Of a stretch of DNA of 8,446 nucleotides, positions 1 through 6,280 are shown in pieces (position 1 is the stretch's first letter; each line of letters starts with the position of its first letter). Both the position numbers and the translations under genes were made by a program. Source of the DNA: Thermococcus sp. GTDB lineage: Archaea > Methanobacteriota_B > Thermococci > Thermococcales > Thermococcaceae. The DNA lies in contig JALVWX010000158.1 of NCBI GenBank assembly GCA_027023165.1, positions 1-8,446 of the forward strand. The letters are read 5' to 3'. The notes under the pieces are model-generated. The model saw only the letters and a list, made by a program, of their open reading frames with translations. It did no database searches and was not told the DNA's origin.

Positions 1-1078
1 CGTTCAGCAGAGGATCGAGATCCTCAAGATGCTCTACAGGGACATCGACCTGCTCATCCTCGACGAGCCGACCGCGGTTCTGACCCCGATTGAGGTCAAA
101 GAGCTTTTCGACGTTCTTAAAAAACTGAAGGCCCAGGGGAAGACCATCATCTTCATCAGCCACAAGCTGAACGAGGTCATGGAGATAACCGACCGCGTGA
201 CGGTGATAAGGAAGGGCGAGGTCATCGGAACGGTAAAAACCTCCAATGCAACGCCACAGCTTCTTGCCAGGATGATGGTGGGCAGGGACGTCGTCCTCAG
301 GATAGAGAAGCCGCCGAAGGAACCCGGTGAGGTAACCCTCAAGGTCGAGGACCTCTGGGTGAGGGGAGACCGCGGTGAGGAAGCCGTTAGGGGCCTCTCC
401 TTTGAGGTTCGCGCCGGGGAGATATTCGGTATAGCGGGCGTCGAGGGCAACGGCCAGAGCGAGCTTATAGAGGCCATAACGGGTCTTAGAAAAATCGAAA
501 AGGGCCGGGTGGAGGTCAACGGGGTGGATATAACTGGCAAAAGGCCCAGGGAACTCTACGACATGGGCATAGCCCACATCCCCGAGGACAGGACGCACAT
601 GGGACTGGTCCTCGACATGACCGTGATGGAAAACGCCATCCTGGGGATGCAGTGGAGGAAGGAGTTCTCCAGGTGGGGGCTGATGGACTGGAAGAGCGTT
701 GAACTTCACACCAGACGGCTCATAGATGAGTTCGACGTCAGCGCCCCCGGTGTCAAGGCCCCCGTTAAGTCCCTCAGCGGCGGAAACCAGCAGAAGCTCA
801 TAGTGGCCAGGGAGGTCAGCAAAAAACCGGAGCTCATCGTCGCTGCCCAGCCCACCCGCGGTGTTGACGTGGCATCGACTGAGTACATAAGGAACTACCT
901 CGTAAAGCTGAGGAACGAGAACAAGGCCGTCCTCCTCGTCTCTGCGGACCTCGATGAGGTGACCCAACTCAGCGACAGGATGGCGATAATGTACGAGGGA
1001 CGGTTCATGGGCGTGGTGAAGCCGGAGGAAGTCACGGAGGAGCAGATAGGCCTCATGATGGGAGGTGTCAAGGCATGA
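1..1078 (+). CDS. ABC importer ATP-binding protein, nucleoside/BMP type (5' end cut off by the window)
   Basis: This is the energising subunit of an ABC importer on the inner face of the membrane. The reading frame is open from base 2 (VQQRIEILK precedes the first ATG at 29), so the gene starts upstream; 358 residues are visible of about 510 usual, and the first Walker A is missing. Visible parts of domain 1 are the Walker B segment LILDEPTAVLTP (visible residues 18-29) and the H-loop FISHKLNEV (51-59). Domain 2 begins near residue 112, with a degenerate Walker A GVEGNGQSE (146-154; Gln where Lys is expected), signature LSGGNQQ (258-264) and AAQPTRG (281-287) in place of a normal Walker B Asp-Glu. 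A non-catalytic second domain of this form is usual in the YufO/NupO and RbsA-like double ATPases. The stop overlaps the next start (ATGA). The pairing with two unlike permeases favours a nucleoside-type importer; riboflavin (RfuB-like) or another ligand cannot be excluded. Confidence 0.93.
   Translation, partial: VQQRIEILKMLYRDIDLLILDEPTAVLTPIEVKELFDVLKKLKAQGKTIIFISHKLNEVMEITDRVTVIRKGEVIGTVKTSNATPQLLARMMVGRDVVLRIEKPPKEPGEVTLKVEDLWVRGDRGEEAVRGLSFEVRAGEIFGIAGVEGNGQSELIEAITGLRKIEKGRVEVNGVDITGKRPRELYDMGIAHIPEDRTHMGLVLDMTVMENAILGMQWRKEFSRWGLMDWKSVELHTRRLIDEFDVSAPGVKAPVKSLSGGNQQKLIVAREVSKKPELIVAAQPTRGVDVASTEYIRNYLVKLRNENKAVLLVSADLDEVTQLSDRMAIMYEGRFMGVVKPEEVTEEQIGLMMGGVKA
1061..1067 (+). promoter_or_regulatory. 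Ribosome binding site GGAGGTG for the first permease
   Basis: GGAGGTG lies 7 bases before the ATG at 1075, inside the last codons of the ATPase gene. It is a full match to the archaeal anti-Shine-Dalgarno CACCTCC. It fixes the start at 1075 and allows translation to be coupled through the ATGA overlap. Confidence 0.75.
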
Positions 1079-2115
1079 ACGTGTCAGACGAGCTTCGTGG
1101 CTACGGAAAGCCCCTCGCCGAGAGCGTCCTGGCGATACTCATAGGGGCCCTGATAGGTGCGATCGTGCTGTGGCTCAGCGGCTACGACGCCATAGCGGCT
1201 TACAAAGCCCTTCTTAAGGGCGCCTTCCTCGGGGGGAACTTCGCGGAGACCCTCAGCAAGTCCACACCCCTGATACTCACCGCCATAACCTTCGCCATAG
1301 GTGCGAGAACGGGCCTCTTCAACATAGGCGCCGAGGGTGCAGTCTACTTCGGCGCAATAGCCGCCGTCGGCGTCACCCAGGTCTTCCATAACCCGCTGGC
1401 GGGAGTGCTGAGCGGACTGCTCGTCGGTGCGCTCTGGATGCTTCCGGCCGCGGTGCTCAAGGTCTATCGCGGAGTCCACGAGGTCATCTCGACCATAATG
1501 CTCAACTGGATAGCATTCTACCTGGCCGGCTGGATGGCGCTGAGCCTCTTGGCAAACCCGGACAATCCCAACAGCACCCTGCCGATACCCCCCGGGGCGA
1601 GACTCCCGCTCCTCGTTAAGAACTCCACGCTCTCCCTGGCGTTCATAATCGCGATTGTGGCCGCGATCGTTGTCTACGTTATAATGTGGCACACAAAGCT
1701 TGGATACGAGCTCAGAACGAGCGGTCAGAACCCGAGGGCGGCGGAGTATGGGGGCATAAATCCCAAGGCGGCCATGATCTGGTCGTTCCTCATCGGCGGA
1801 ATGACCGCGGGTCTGGCCGGCGCTGTTCAGATCATGGGCATACCGCCGAGCTACTCGATAAGCCAGGGACTGGCCAACGTCTACGGCTACGGTTTCGACG
1901 GAATCGGTGTTTCTCTCGTCGGCAGGAACCACCCGCTGGGCATAATCTTCGCGGGGATACTCTTTGGAGCGCTGAACGCGGGTGCGACTCAGATGCAGCA
2001 GACGGGCGTTCCGCTGGAGATGGTCAAGGTCATCGAGGGAATAATCATCGTCGCCGTTGCCGTTCCGGGACTGCTGGATCTATTCGCAAAGCCCTTCAGG
2101 AGGGGGTCACAGTGA
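1075..2115 (+). CDS. ABC importer permease 1, YufP/NupP type
   Basis: Membrane channel subunit of the importer, 346 residues, almost wholly hydrophobic with about eight to ten membrane segments (the first near residues 17-34, others near 110-127, 140-160 and 186-204). Family marks are the NIGAEG motif after the second or third segment (residues 83-88) and the cytoplasmic loop SGQNPRAAEYGGI (216-228), which in this family sits where the ATPase docks. The length is close to the usual 340-360. The ATG at 1075 overlaps the ATPase stop and has a perfect GGAGGTG 7 bases upstream. It pairs with the shorter permease that follows to make a heterodimeric channel, as in Bacillus YufPQ or Treponema RfuCD. 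The substrate is inferred from family only. Confidence 0.93.
   Translation: MNVSDELRGYGKPLAESVLAILIGALIGAIVLWLSGYDAIAAYKALLKGAFLGGNFAETLSKSTPLILTAITFAIGARTGLFNIGAEGAVYFGAIAAVGVTQVFHNPLAGVLSGLLVGALWMLPAAVLKVYRGVHEVISTIMLNWIAFYLAGWMALSLLANPDNPNSTLPIPPGARLPLLVKNSTLSLAFIIAIVAAIVVYVIMWHTKLGYELRTSGQNPRAAEYGGINPKAAMIWSFLIGGMTAGLAGAVQIMGIPPSYSISQGLANVYGYGFDGIGVSLVGRNHPLGIIFAGILFGALNAGATQMQQTGVPLEMVKVIEGIIIVAVAVPGLLDLFAKPFRRGSQ
2098..2107 (+). promoter_or_regulatory. Ribosome binding site deciding a GTG start for permease 2
   Basis: AGGAGGGGGT lies just before GTG at 2112, leaving 8 bases after the AGGAGG core. The next ATG, at 2124, is 20 bases from that core, too far for normal initiation. The site therefore favours the GTG, which overlaps the stop of permease 1 as GTGA. 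Confidence 0.7.
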
Positions 2116-3023
2116 ACGGGACGATGGTAATCGGCCTTCTCCTCGGTTCACTGGCGGCGATGGTTCCGATAGTCCTCACCAGCGTCGGGGCGACGATAAG
2201 CGAGAGGGCCGGCGTCGTCAACATCGGCTACGAGGGCATACTGATGCTCTCGGCTTTCTTCGGGGCGATCTTTGCGGAGATGGCCCACAGCGGCTGGGTC
2301 GGCCTTCTCGGTGGCGCACTTACGGGGCTGGCGCTGGGCGTCGTCCACGGGGTCATCACGGTCTACCTCAAGGGAGACCACGTGATCCCGGGTATAGGAT
2401 TTAACCTCATCGGCTACGGCGGCGTCGCCTTTGGAATTCTCGCCTACTGGGGAACGGCCGGCCAGCACCAGGTCCCGAGCTACGCGCAGATAAGCCCCAT
2501 CTGGATGGACGCCTTCGGCAACTCCCTCAGCCCGATGGTGCCGATAACCTTCGTGGTTGCGTTCGTGGCGTGGTGGGTCCTCTTCAGGACGCCCTTTGGG
2601 CTGAGGATAAGGGCAGTCGGTGAGAACCCGGAGGCGGCCGACGCCCTCGGAATAAACGTCGAGCTGTACCGCTTCACGGCCGTCCTGATAGCCTCGGCGC
2701 TTGCAGGTATCGCTGGAGCTTACCTGAGCGTTGACTGGCTCGGGACGGTGACGAAGACCATAGCCGCCGGGAGGGGTTTCATAGCACTGGCCAACATGGT
2801 CTTCAGCGGCTGGAACCCTCTGATGGCCCTTGTCGGAGGTGTCATCTTCGGGTTCTTCGACAACCTATCCATTTACATCCAGAACAACCCCTGGCTGGCC
2901 GGAACGATACCCTGGCAGTTCATAGCGACCCTGCCTTACGTGGTGACCCTCATAGTGGTCGCGGGGATAATAGGCAGGGCGAGGCCGCCGAAGTGGGACG
3001 GAATCCCCTACAAGAGGGAGTGA
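2112..3023 (+). CDS. ABC importer permease 2, YufQ/NupQ type
   Basis: Second channel subunit of the importer, 303 residues counted from GTG at 2112. This start is preferred over ATG 2124 because of the strong ribosome binding site at 2098-2107 and the GTGA overlap; the frame stays open upstream only as an out-of-frame reading of permease 1. Typical marks are the N-terminal SVGATISERAGVVNIGYEG (residues 24-42), the cytoplasmic docking loop AVGENPEAADALGI (168-181) and a conserved stretch AAGRGFIALANMVFSGWNP (218-236). About eight hydrophobic segments are visible and the C-terminus ends in a short charged cytoplasmic tail. The length fits this shorter permease class (about 300). It is the last gene of the operon; oligo-T follows 15 bases after the stop. 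The ligand cannot be read from the sequence. Confidence 0.93.
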   Translation: MNGTMVIGLLLGSLAAMVPIVLTSVGATISERAGVVNIGYEGILMLSAFFGAIFAEMAHSGWVGLLGGALTGLALGVVHGVITVYLKGDHVIPGIGFNLIGYGGVAFGILAYWGTAGQHQVPSYAQISPIWMDAFGNSLSPMVPITFVVAFVAWWVLFRTPFGLRIRAVGENPEAADALGINVELYRFTAVLIASALAGIAGAYLSVDWLGTVTKTIAAGRGFIALANMVFSGWNPLMALVGGVIFGFFDNLSIYIQNNPWLAGTIPWQFIATLPYVVTLIVVAGIIGRARPPKWDGIPYKRE

Positions 3024-3035
3024 ATCCCTCCCCCT

Positions 3036-3045
3036 CTGTTTTTAC
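3036..3045 (+). terminator. Oligo-T terminator of the ABC importer operon
   Basis: A pyrimidine-rich run ending in TTTTT (3039-3043) starts 15 bases after the stop of permease 2. Archaeal RNA polymerase stops at such T-tracts. It faces a gene on the opposite strand, where a stop signal is expected. Only one short tract is present, so the call is moderate. Confidence 0.45.
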
Positions 3046-3068
3046 CTGACCAGTCTGGCACGTTCTCG

Positions 3069-3077
3069 GAAAAGTAA
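3069..3077 (-). terminator. Weak T-rich terminator after the metal-binding protein gene
   Basis: Read on the minus strand, TTACTTTTC follows the stop codon by about ten bases, with TTTT at 3070-3073. It is shorter than typical strong archaeal terminators, so it may work together with the complementary AAAAA-to-TTTTT region further on. Confidence 0.3.
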
Positions 3078-3086
3078 GGGGGAGGT

Positions 3087-4082
3087 TCATTTCTTCAGAA
3101 CGACCCCTAGGGCGGTTCCAAGAACAACCCCAACAACCAGGGAGATGAGAACGTACGTTCCGACGTTTGGACCCACAGAAGGTTTCTGAACCGGTGCCTT
3201 GCCGGAAAGGGCCTTAACGACGGCCGCGCTGTTCTCAACGAGGAGCTTTGTGTAAGGCTCGTCCGTGCCGAAGACTGTTATTCCAGCGAGCGGCTTTCCG
3301 CTCTTTTCCGCGAGTTCGAAGGTGGCCTTCTTTATCTGCTCCGGGCTGTCGACGGCGTAAACGATTACACCGGCCTTCTCAGCCTCTGGAAGAAGGTCGT
3401 CAACGCCTATCGCGGGCACCTCTTCCTCGGGCTTTATAGCGGCAATCGCTTTTATCCCTAGCCACTCTATTGCGTACTGGTCCGGTGGCATCTGTATAAC
3501 CGCTGTCTCGTTGCCGTTCACGAGTGCACGGTAGGCCTCAACTATGGTATTTACCCTTGCCTGGAAGCTGTCATAACCCTCCATGTAGATGTCCGCGTTC
3601 ATGGGGTCAACGGCCTCTAATGCCTTTTCAGTGGCCTTCGCTATTGCCAGGGCGTTGTTTGGATCGAGCCAGACCCCGTGTGGGTTGTCCTTGCCGTCGT
3701 ACCATCTCTCGGGCAGGTAGCGGAAGCCCTCCCTTTTGTAGTCGTCTAAGAAGAGGGCCTTTCCTTTTATCGTTCCTTCGCTCTGAAGCTCCGCTATCCT
3801 CTTCTCAACCGGAAGGTGGCCGCCGGTGGTCACTATAACGTCCGCCCTCTGGAGGAGGTTTATCCGATCCGCCGTGAGCTGGTACTCGTGGGGATCTGCC
3901 CCAGCGGGAATCAGATAGACAACCCGGACCGAGTCCCCAAAGGCGTCACTGACTATCCCCGCCAATGGAGCTATCGTTGCCACCACGAGTGGCTTTCCCT
4001 GGGACGCGAGGGTGAAATGCGGAATCAGCAGTGCCGTGAGGATGATAATTGCGAGCGGACCCATCTTTCTCATCTCACTCAC
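3087..4082 (-). CDS. Membrane-anchored metal ABC transporter substrate-binding protein, ZnuA/TroA family
   Basis: Extracytoplasmic receptor of the cluster A-I family that hands zinc or manganese to an ABC permease. 331 residues from GTG at 4082. There is an N-terminal signal or anchor segment (about residues 8-27) without a lipobox Cys, and a C-terminal membrane anchor (about 310-329, ending KK), a common archaeal arrangement. The family core is clear: PLVVATIAPLAGIV (31-44), IPAGADPHEYQLT with probable ligand His65 (58-70), and NPHGVWLDPNNA with probable ligand His135 (133-144). The third ligand, normally His in a segment like HxxFGYxxxxYG, appears to be Met198 in QMPPDQYAIEWLG; Asp274 may be the fourth. 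No permease or ATPase of the matching type is in the window. The start is uncertain: ATG at 4073 has GGTGAG 6 bases before it and may be the true start (328 residues). It is transcribed divergently from the protease gene. Confidence 0.88.
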   Translation of the reverse strand: MSEMRKMGPLAIIILTALLIPHFTLASQGKPLVVATIAPLAGIVSDAFGDSVRVVYLIPAGADPHEYQLTADRINLLQRADVIVTTGGHLPVEKRIAELQSEGTIKGKALFLDDYKREGFRYLPERWYDGKDNPHGVWLDPNNALAIAKATEKALEAVDPMNADIYMEGYDSFQARVNTIVEAYRALVNGNETAVIQMPPDQYAIEWLGIKAIAAIKPEEEVPAIGVDDLLPEAEKAGVIVYAVDSPEQIKKATFELAEKSGKPLAGITVFGTDEPYTKLLVENSAAVVKALSGKAPVQKPSVGPNVGTYVLISLVVGVVLGTALGVVLKK

Positions 4083-4104
4083 CGACGACCTTTGGGATAA
4101 CCCG

Positions 4105-4112
4105 TTTAAAAA
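4105..4112. promoter_or_regulatory. TATA-like box A in the divergent promoter region
   Basis: TTTAAAAA. If used on the + strand, a start about 26 bases from its centre falls near 4135, giving a leader of about 30 bases for the protease gene with its binding site intact. If used on the - strand, transcription would start near 4082, giving a leaderless or very short-leader message for the metal-binding protein. The first reading fits better because both genes have ribosome binding sites. Confidence 0.45.
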
Positions 4113-4126
4113 CTGTCGCCGATAGC

Positions 4127-4134
4127 ATTATAAA
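4127..4134. promoter_or_regulatory. TATA-like box B in the divergent promoter region
   Basis: ATTATAAA on +, TTTATAAT on -. On the - strand it is preceded directly by the purine-rich GGGAGGG, a fair BRE, and would start RNA near 4104, giving a 22-31 base leader for the metal-binding protein gene. On the + strand it would start RNA near 4157, cutting into the GGTGGT site of the protease gene, so - strand use is favoured. Confidence 0.5.
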
Positions 4135-4154
4135 CCCTCCCTGAAAATACCATC

Positions 4155-4160
4155 GGTGGT
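4155..4160 (+). promoter_or_regulatory. Ribosome binding site GGTGGT deciding the protease start
   Basis: GGTGGT is followed after 4 bases by ATG at 4165. An in-frame GTG at 4156 lies inside this motif and so is unlikely to be the start. The choice removes three residues (Met-Val-Val) from the longer reading. Confidence 0.65.
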
Positions 4161-4164
4161 CGTC

Positions 4165-5982
4165 ATGAAGAGACTGTTTGGATGGATAATCCTGCTGGCC
4201 ATCCTGACCTCCACCACCGTGGTGGCGGCTCCTCAGGTGATGTACCACCCCAGTCCGGGCGTGACCGTTGAAATAAACCCCAACTCGGAGCTTCTCGGCA
4301 TAATCTACTACCTGGCGTTCGGAAAAAACGACACGTTCGTAATCGACAGGGGAGACTACCTTAAAGACGTCGAGGCCCATTTTGGAGCTTACAGAAACCA
4401 CCCCGCGGTCCAGCTCCTTCGCGAGAACCTCTCCGCTTATACCTCGATTCCGGAGAGGGACTACCGGCTAATGGACCTTGAATACTACCTGCTGTTTTAC
4501 ACTGCCCCGCCCAATCTGACACCAGTTTTTCCAATGGGTCCGGTTTGGTTCCGTGAAAAGTTCATCCCGGCCCTGAGGGATTTTGCGCGGAGGACGAACT
4601 TCATGGATTTCTACCGCAGTCACGCTTCCGATTACTGGGAGGACATGAAGGTTTACACGGGCGCGCTTCGTCTCCTGCCTCCTGATGGCTTCATGACCAA
4701 CTACTCCGGCTTTTCGGGCATCCAGTACCGCTTCGAGCACCCGTTCCTGGTGGCGGTCCACGGCCACAGCTTCAACCCTGTCATAAACAGAACGCAGATC
4801 TGGGGTGCCGGAGGGATGCTCCCCCTCGTCAGAAGAACCCCTCAGAGGACGCTTTGGAGCTACAAAACGGCCCGGGACACGATGTTCGGCCTCCCCCTCA
4901 ACCGCGACGTCATAAACTCAACATACCTCGACGAACTGCTCTACCTCGGCTTCATCTACCACGAACTCGGCCACGATGTTACCCTTCCCTCGCTCTACCG
5001 CAACTACGCACTCCTAGGGAACATGACCTACTTTCAGAGGACCATCGAGGAGGACATGCCATACCTCGCGAGATACGACCTCCACTTCTGGGATCCAACA
5101 GGGATGCTCTACGAGGGCTTTGCCGACGCCTGGGAGGACTTTGCACTGACGCACGTGGACGGGAACTACTCCCTCCTCGCAATGGAGATGCAGAAGGCCT
5201 GGGGCGAGTTCTGGATCGAGGAGCTGTTCTACGGCGTCCAGGACTGCGCCCTTGAGGTTAGGGAGGGCTACGTCTCAGACTTCTCCGTATGCGTCCCCAA
5301 ACTTCTCCATGGGCTTATTAACTACGCTTCCCCCGAGAACGCAAGCCGGATTTACGAGCACGAAGTTCCTGTGACGCCGCTTAGGGCCTTTGATAGGGGT
5401 GCGCAGGCTGGGAAGGTGATAGTGGTTTACGGAACAGAAAATCCGGACCCGAGCGGCACAGAATACGATAGGGGAACCGCAGAGAGAATAGCGAAAACCC
5501 TTGAGGAGTTCTACTCAATGTGGCCTGGCGAGGTTGATGTTGAAGTCAAGGCGGACGTGAACGTGACCGGCGATGACATGAAAGGCAACCTCGTCCTGGT
5601 TGGCGGGCCGGTCTCCAACTCGATTGTGAACCAGATGGAAGAGAAATTCCCTCTCCGCTTCGTCAAGGTGAACGGGAGCTGGGAGCTTTACCTCACCTGC
5701 GATACGCCCATCAAGTGCAGTCCTGTCCCGGTTTACTTCACGATAGACGGAACCAAAATCAGCAGGAGCGCGCCTCTCTACACTAACAACGCGAGCGTCA
5801 TAATGGCCATAAGGAACCCGAACAATCCTGAGAACTACATCGTATGGATAGCGGGCGCCGACAGGAACTTAACGAGGCTCTTCACGAACCCAACGTACTA
5901 CCTAAGCAGCTACGAGGTCTACGATGGGAAAGAAGTACAGGTGGGGTTCTACGTTCAGCCGCTCCTCTCTTCCGGCGGCTGA
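4165..5982 (+). CDS. Secreted, sequon-rich probable zinc metalloprotease with HELGH motif, DUF4932-like
   Basis: 605 residues from ATG 4165. A signal peptide (MKRLFGWIILLAIL..., cleavage probably after VVAA near residue 22) sends it outside. The middle carries HELGH (266-270) after a hydrophobic strand, and EGFADAWEDF (317-326) about 47 residues later, whose Glu317 suits the third zinc ligand of a gluzincin. An HGHSFNP segment (199-205) is also His-rich. From about residue 415 there is a separate domain: KVIVVYGTENPD (417-428), then LVLVGGPVSNSIV (476-488), which resembles the GGP-x-x-N motif of archaeal S-layer domains. Thirteen N-x-S/T sequons are spread along the chain, and Cys360/376 and Cys512/518 could form disulfides. 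The DUF4932 assignment is from memory of family style and is tentative; the peptidase fold and the substrate are inferred. The gene stands alone, divergent from the metal-binding protein, with its 3' end overlapping the small gene opposite. Confidence 0.85.
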   Translation: MKRLFGWIILLAILTSTTVVAAPQVMYHPSPGVTVEINPNSELLGIIYYLAFGKNDTFVIDRGDYLKDVEAHFGAYRNHPAVQLLRENLSAYTSIPERDYRLMDLEYYLLFYTAPPNLTPVFPMGPVWFREKFIPALRDFARRTNFMDFYRSHASDYWEDMKVYTGALRLLPPDGFMTNYSGFSGIQYRFEHPFLVAVHGHSFNPVINRTQIWGAGGMLPLVRRTPQRTLWSYKTARDTMFGLPLNRDVINSTYLDELLYLGFIYHELGHDVTLPSLYRNYALLGNMTYFQRTIEEDMPYLARYDLHFWDPTGMLYEGFADAWEDFALTHVDGNYSLLAMEMQKAWGEFWIEELFYGVQDCALEVREGYVSDFSVCVPKLLHGLINYASPENASRIYEHEVPVTPLRAFDRGAQAGKVIVVYGTENPDPSGTEYDRGTAERIAKTLEEFYSMWPGEVDVEVKADVNVTGDDMKGNLVLVGGPVSNSIVNQMEEKFPLRFVKVNGSWELYLTCDTPIKCSPVPVYFTIDGTKISRSAPLYTNNASVIMAIRNPNNPENYIVWIAGADRNLTRLFTNPTYYLSSYEVYDGKEVQVGFYVQPLLSSGG

Positions 5983-6269
5983 TCCTCTTCTCTTCCATCG
6001 CTACTCTTTATGTGCGGCTTGCCGATGGCTATCGTAAAGCCCTTGAAGCTGTCGTCCTTCCTGTTGAACTCTATGGCCAGCGGAAGGCCGTTGTCCTCGT
6101 TGAAGACTATCCTCACTATCCTTGCGCGCGAATGCTCGCTTAAATAATCCTCCTTCAGGCCTTCGTAGTTGTCTATGACCTCGTTGATGCTATCGCTGTG
6201 CATCTCATAGATCTCGTTCGCGTAGATGCTGTGGTTCCTGATCTCCTCGACCTTCTTCTCCCTGTCCAT
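5955..6269 (-). CDS. Small conserved-looking hypothetical protein, second gene after the phosphoribosyltransferase
   Basis: 104 residues from ATG at 6269, chosen because AGGGTG (6275-6280) lies 5 bases upstream; an in-frame GTG at 6273-6275 overlaps that site and would add only two residues. I do not recognise the family. The first 45 residues look like an amphipathic, charged helix (MDREKKVEEIRNHSIYANEI...), residues 48-86 look beta-rich (ARIVRIVFNEDN, LPLAIEFNRKDD, FKGFTIAIGKPH), and the tail from 88 is acidic, hydrophilic and probably disordered. There is no signal peptide, membrane segment, Cys residue or zinc motif, so it is likely cytoplasmic. It begins 11 bases after the phosphoribosyltransferase stop, implying one transcript. 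Its last 28 bases overlap the 3' end of the protease gene on the other strand. The composition is protein-like, which supports a real gene. Confidence 0.75.
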   Translation of the reverse strand: MDREKKVEEIRNHSIYANEIYEMHSDSINEVIDNYEGLKEDYLSEHSRARIVRIVFNEDNGLPLAIEFNRKDDSFKGFTIAIGKPHIKSSDGREEDQPPEERSG

Positions 6270-6274
6270 TTCCA

Positions 6275-6280
6275 CACCCT
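6275..6280 (-). promoter_or_regulatory. Ribosome binding site for the small downstream gene
   Basis: AGGGTG on the minus strand lies in the 11-base gap after the phosphoribosyltransferase stop and leaves 5 bases to ATG at 6269. Its placement supports both the reality of the small gene and its start. Confidence 0.55.

Larger units (their letters stand above)
3027..3085. repeat. 9-bp inverted repeat between convergent genes
   Basis: CCTCCCCCT (3027-3035) is the exact reverse complement of AGGGGGAGG (3077-3085), with a 41-base spacer. Both arms abut the stop codons of the two convergent genes. The RNA from either strand could form a GC-only stem around the T-tracts, but the spacer is long and a chance match of purine-rich DNA is possible. 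Confidence 0.4.

Noticed and set aside
779..870. Degenerate Walker A and missing catalytic Glu in the second ATPase domain, suggesting a broken gene
   Set aside because: The GxxGNGQSE and AAQPTRG forms are usual for the second domain of this transporter family, so the gene is intact rather than decayed.
1084..1932. Open frame of 282 codons on the - strand opposite permease 1
   Set aside because: It lies wholly opposite a well-supported membrane protein gene. Its translation is rich in Arg, Gly, Glu and Tyr without any domain, as expected from reading GC-rich codons backwards, and it has no promoter or ribosome binding site.
1686..2111. Upstream extension of the permease 2 frame
   Set aside because: The extension is an out-of-frame reading of permease 1, with Arg/Gly/His-rich low-complexity protein. 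The GTG at 2112 with a strong ribosome binding site is the natural start.
5844..6143. 99-codon + strand frame spanning the end of the protease gene
   Set aside because: It reads across the protease 3' end in another frame and against the small gene on the opposite strand, has no ribosome binding site, and its product looks like no protein family.
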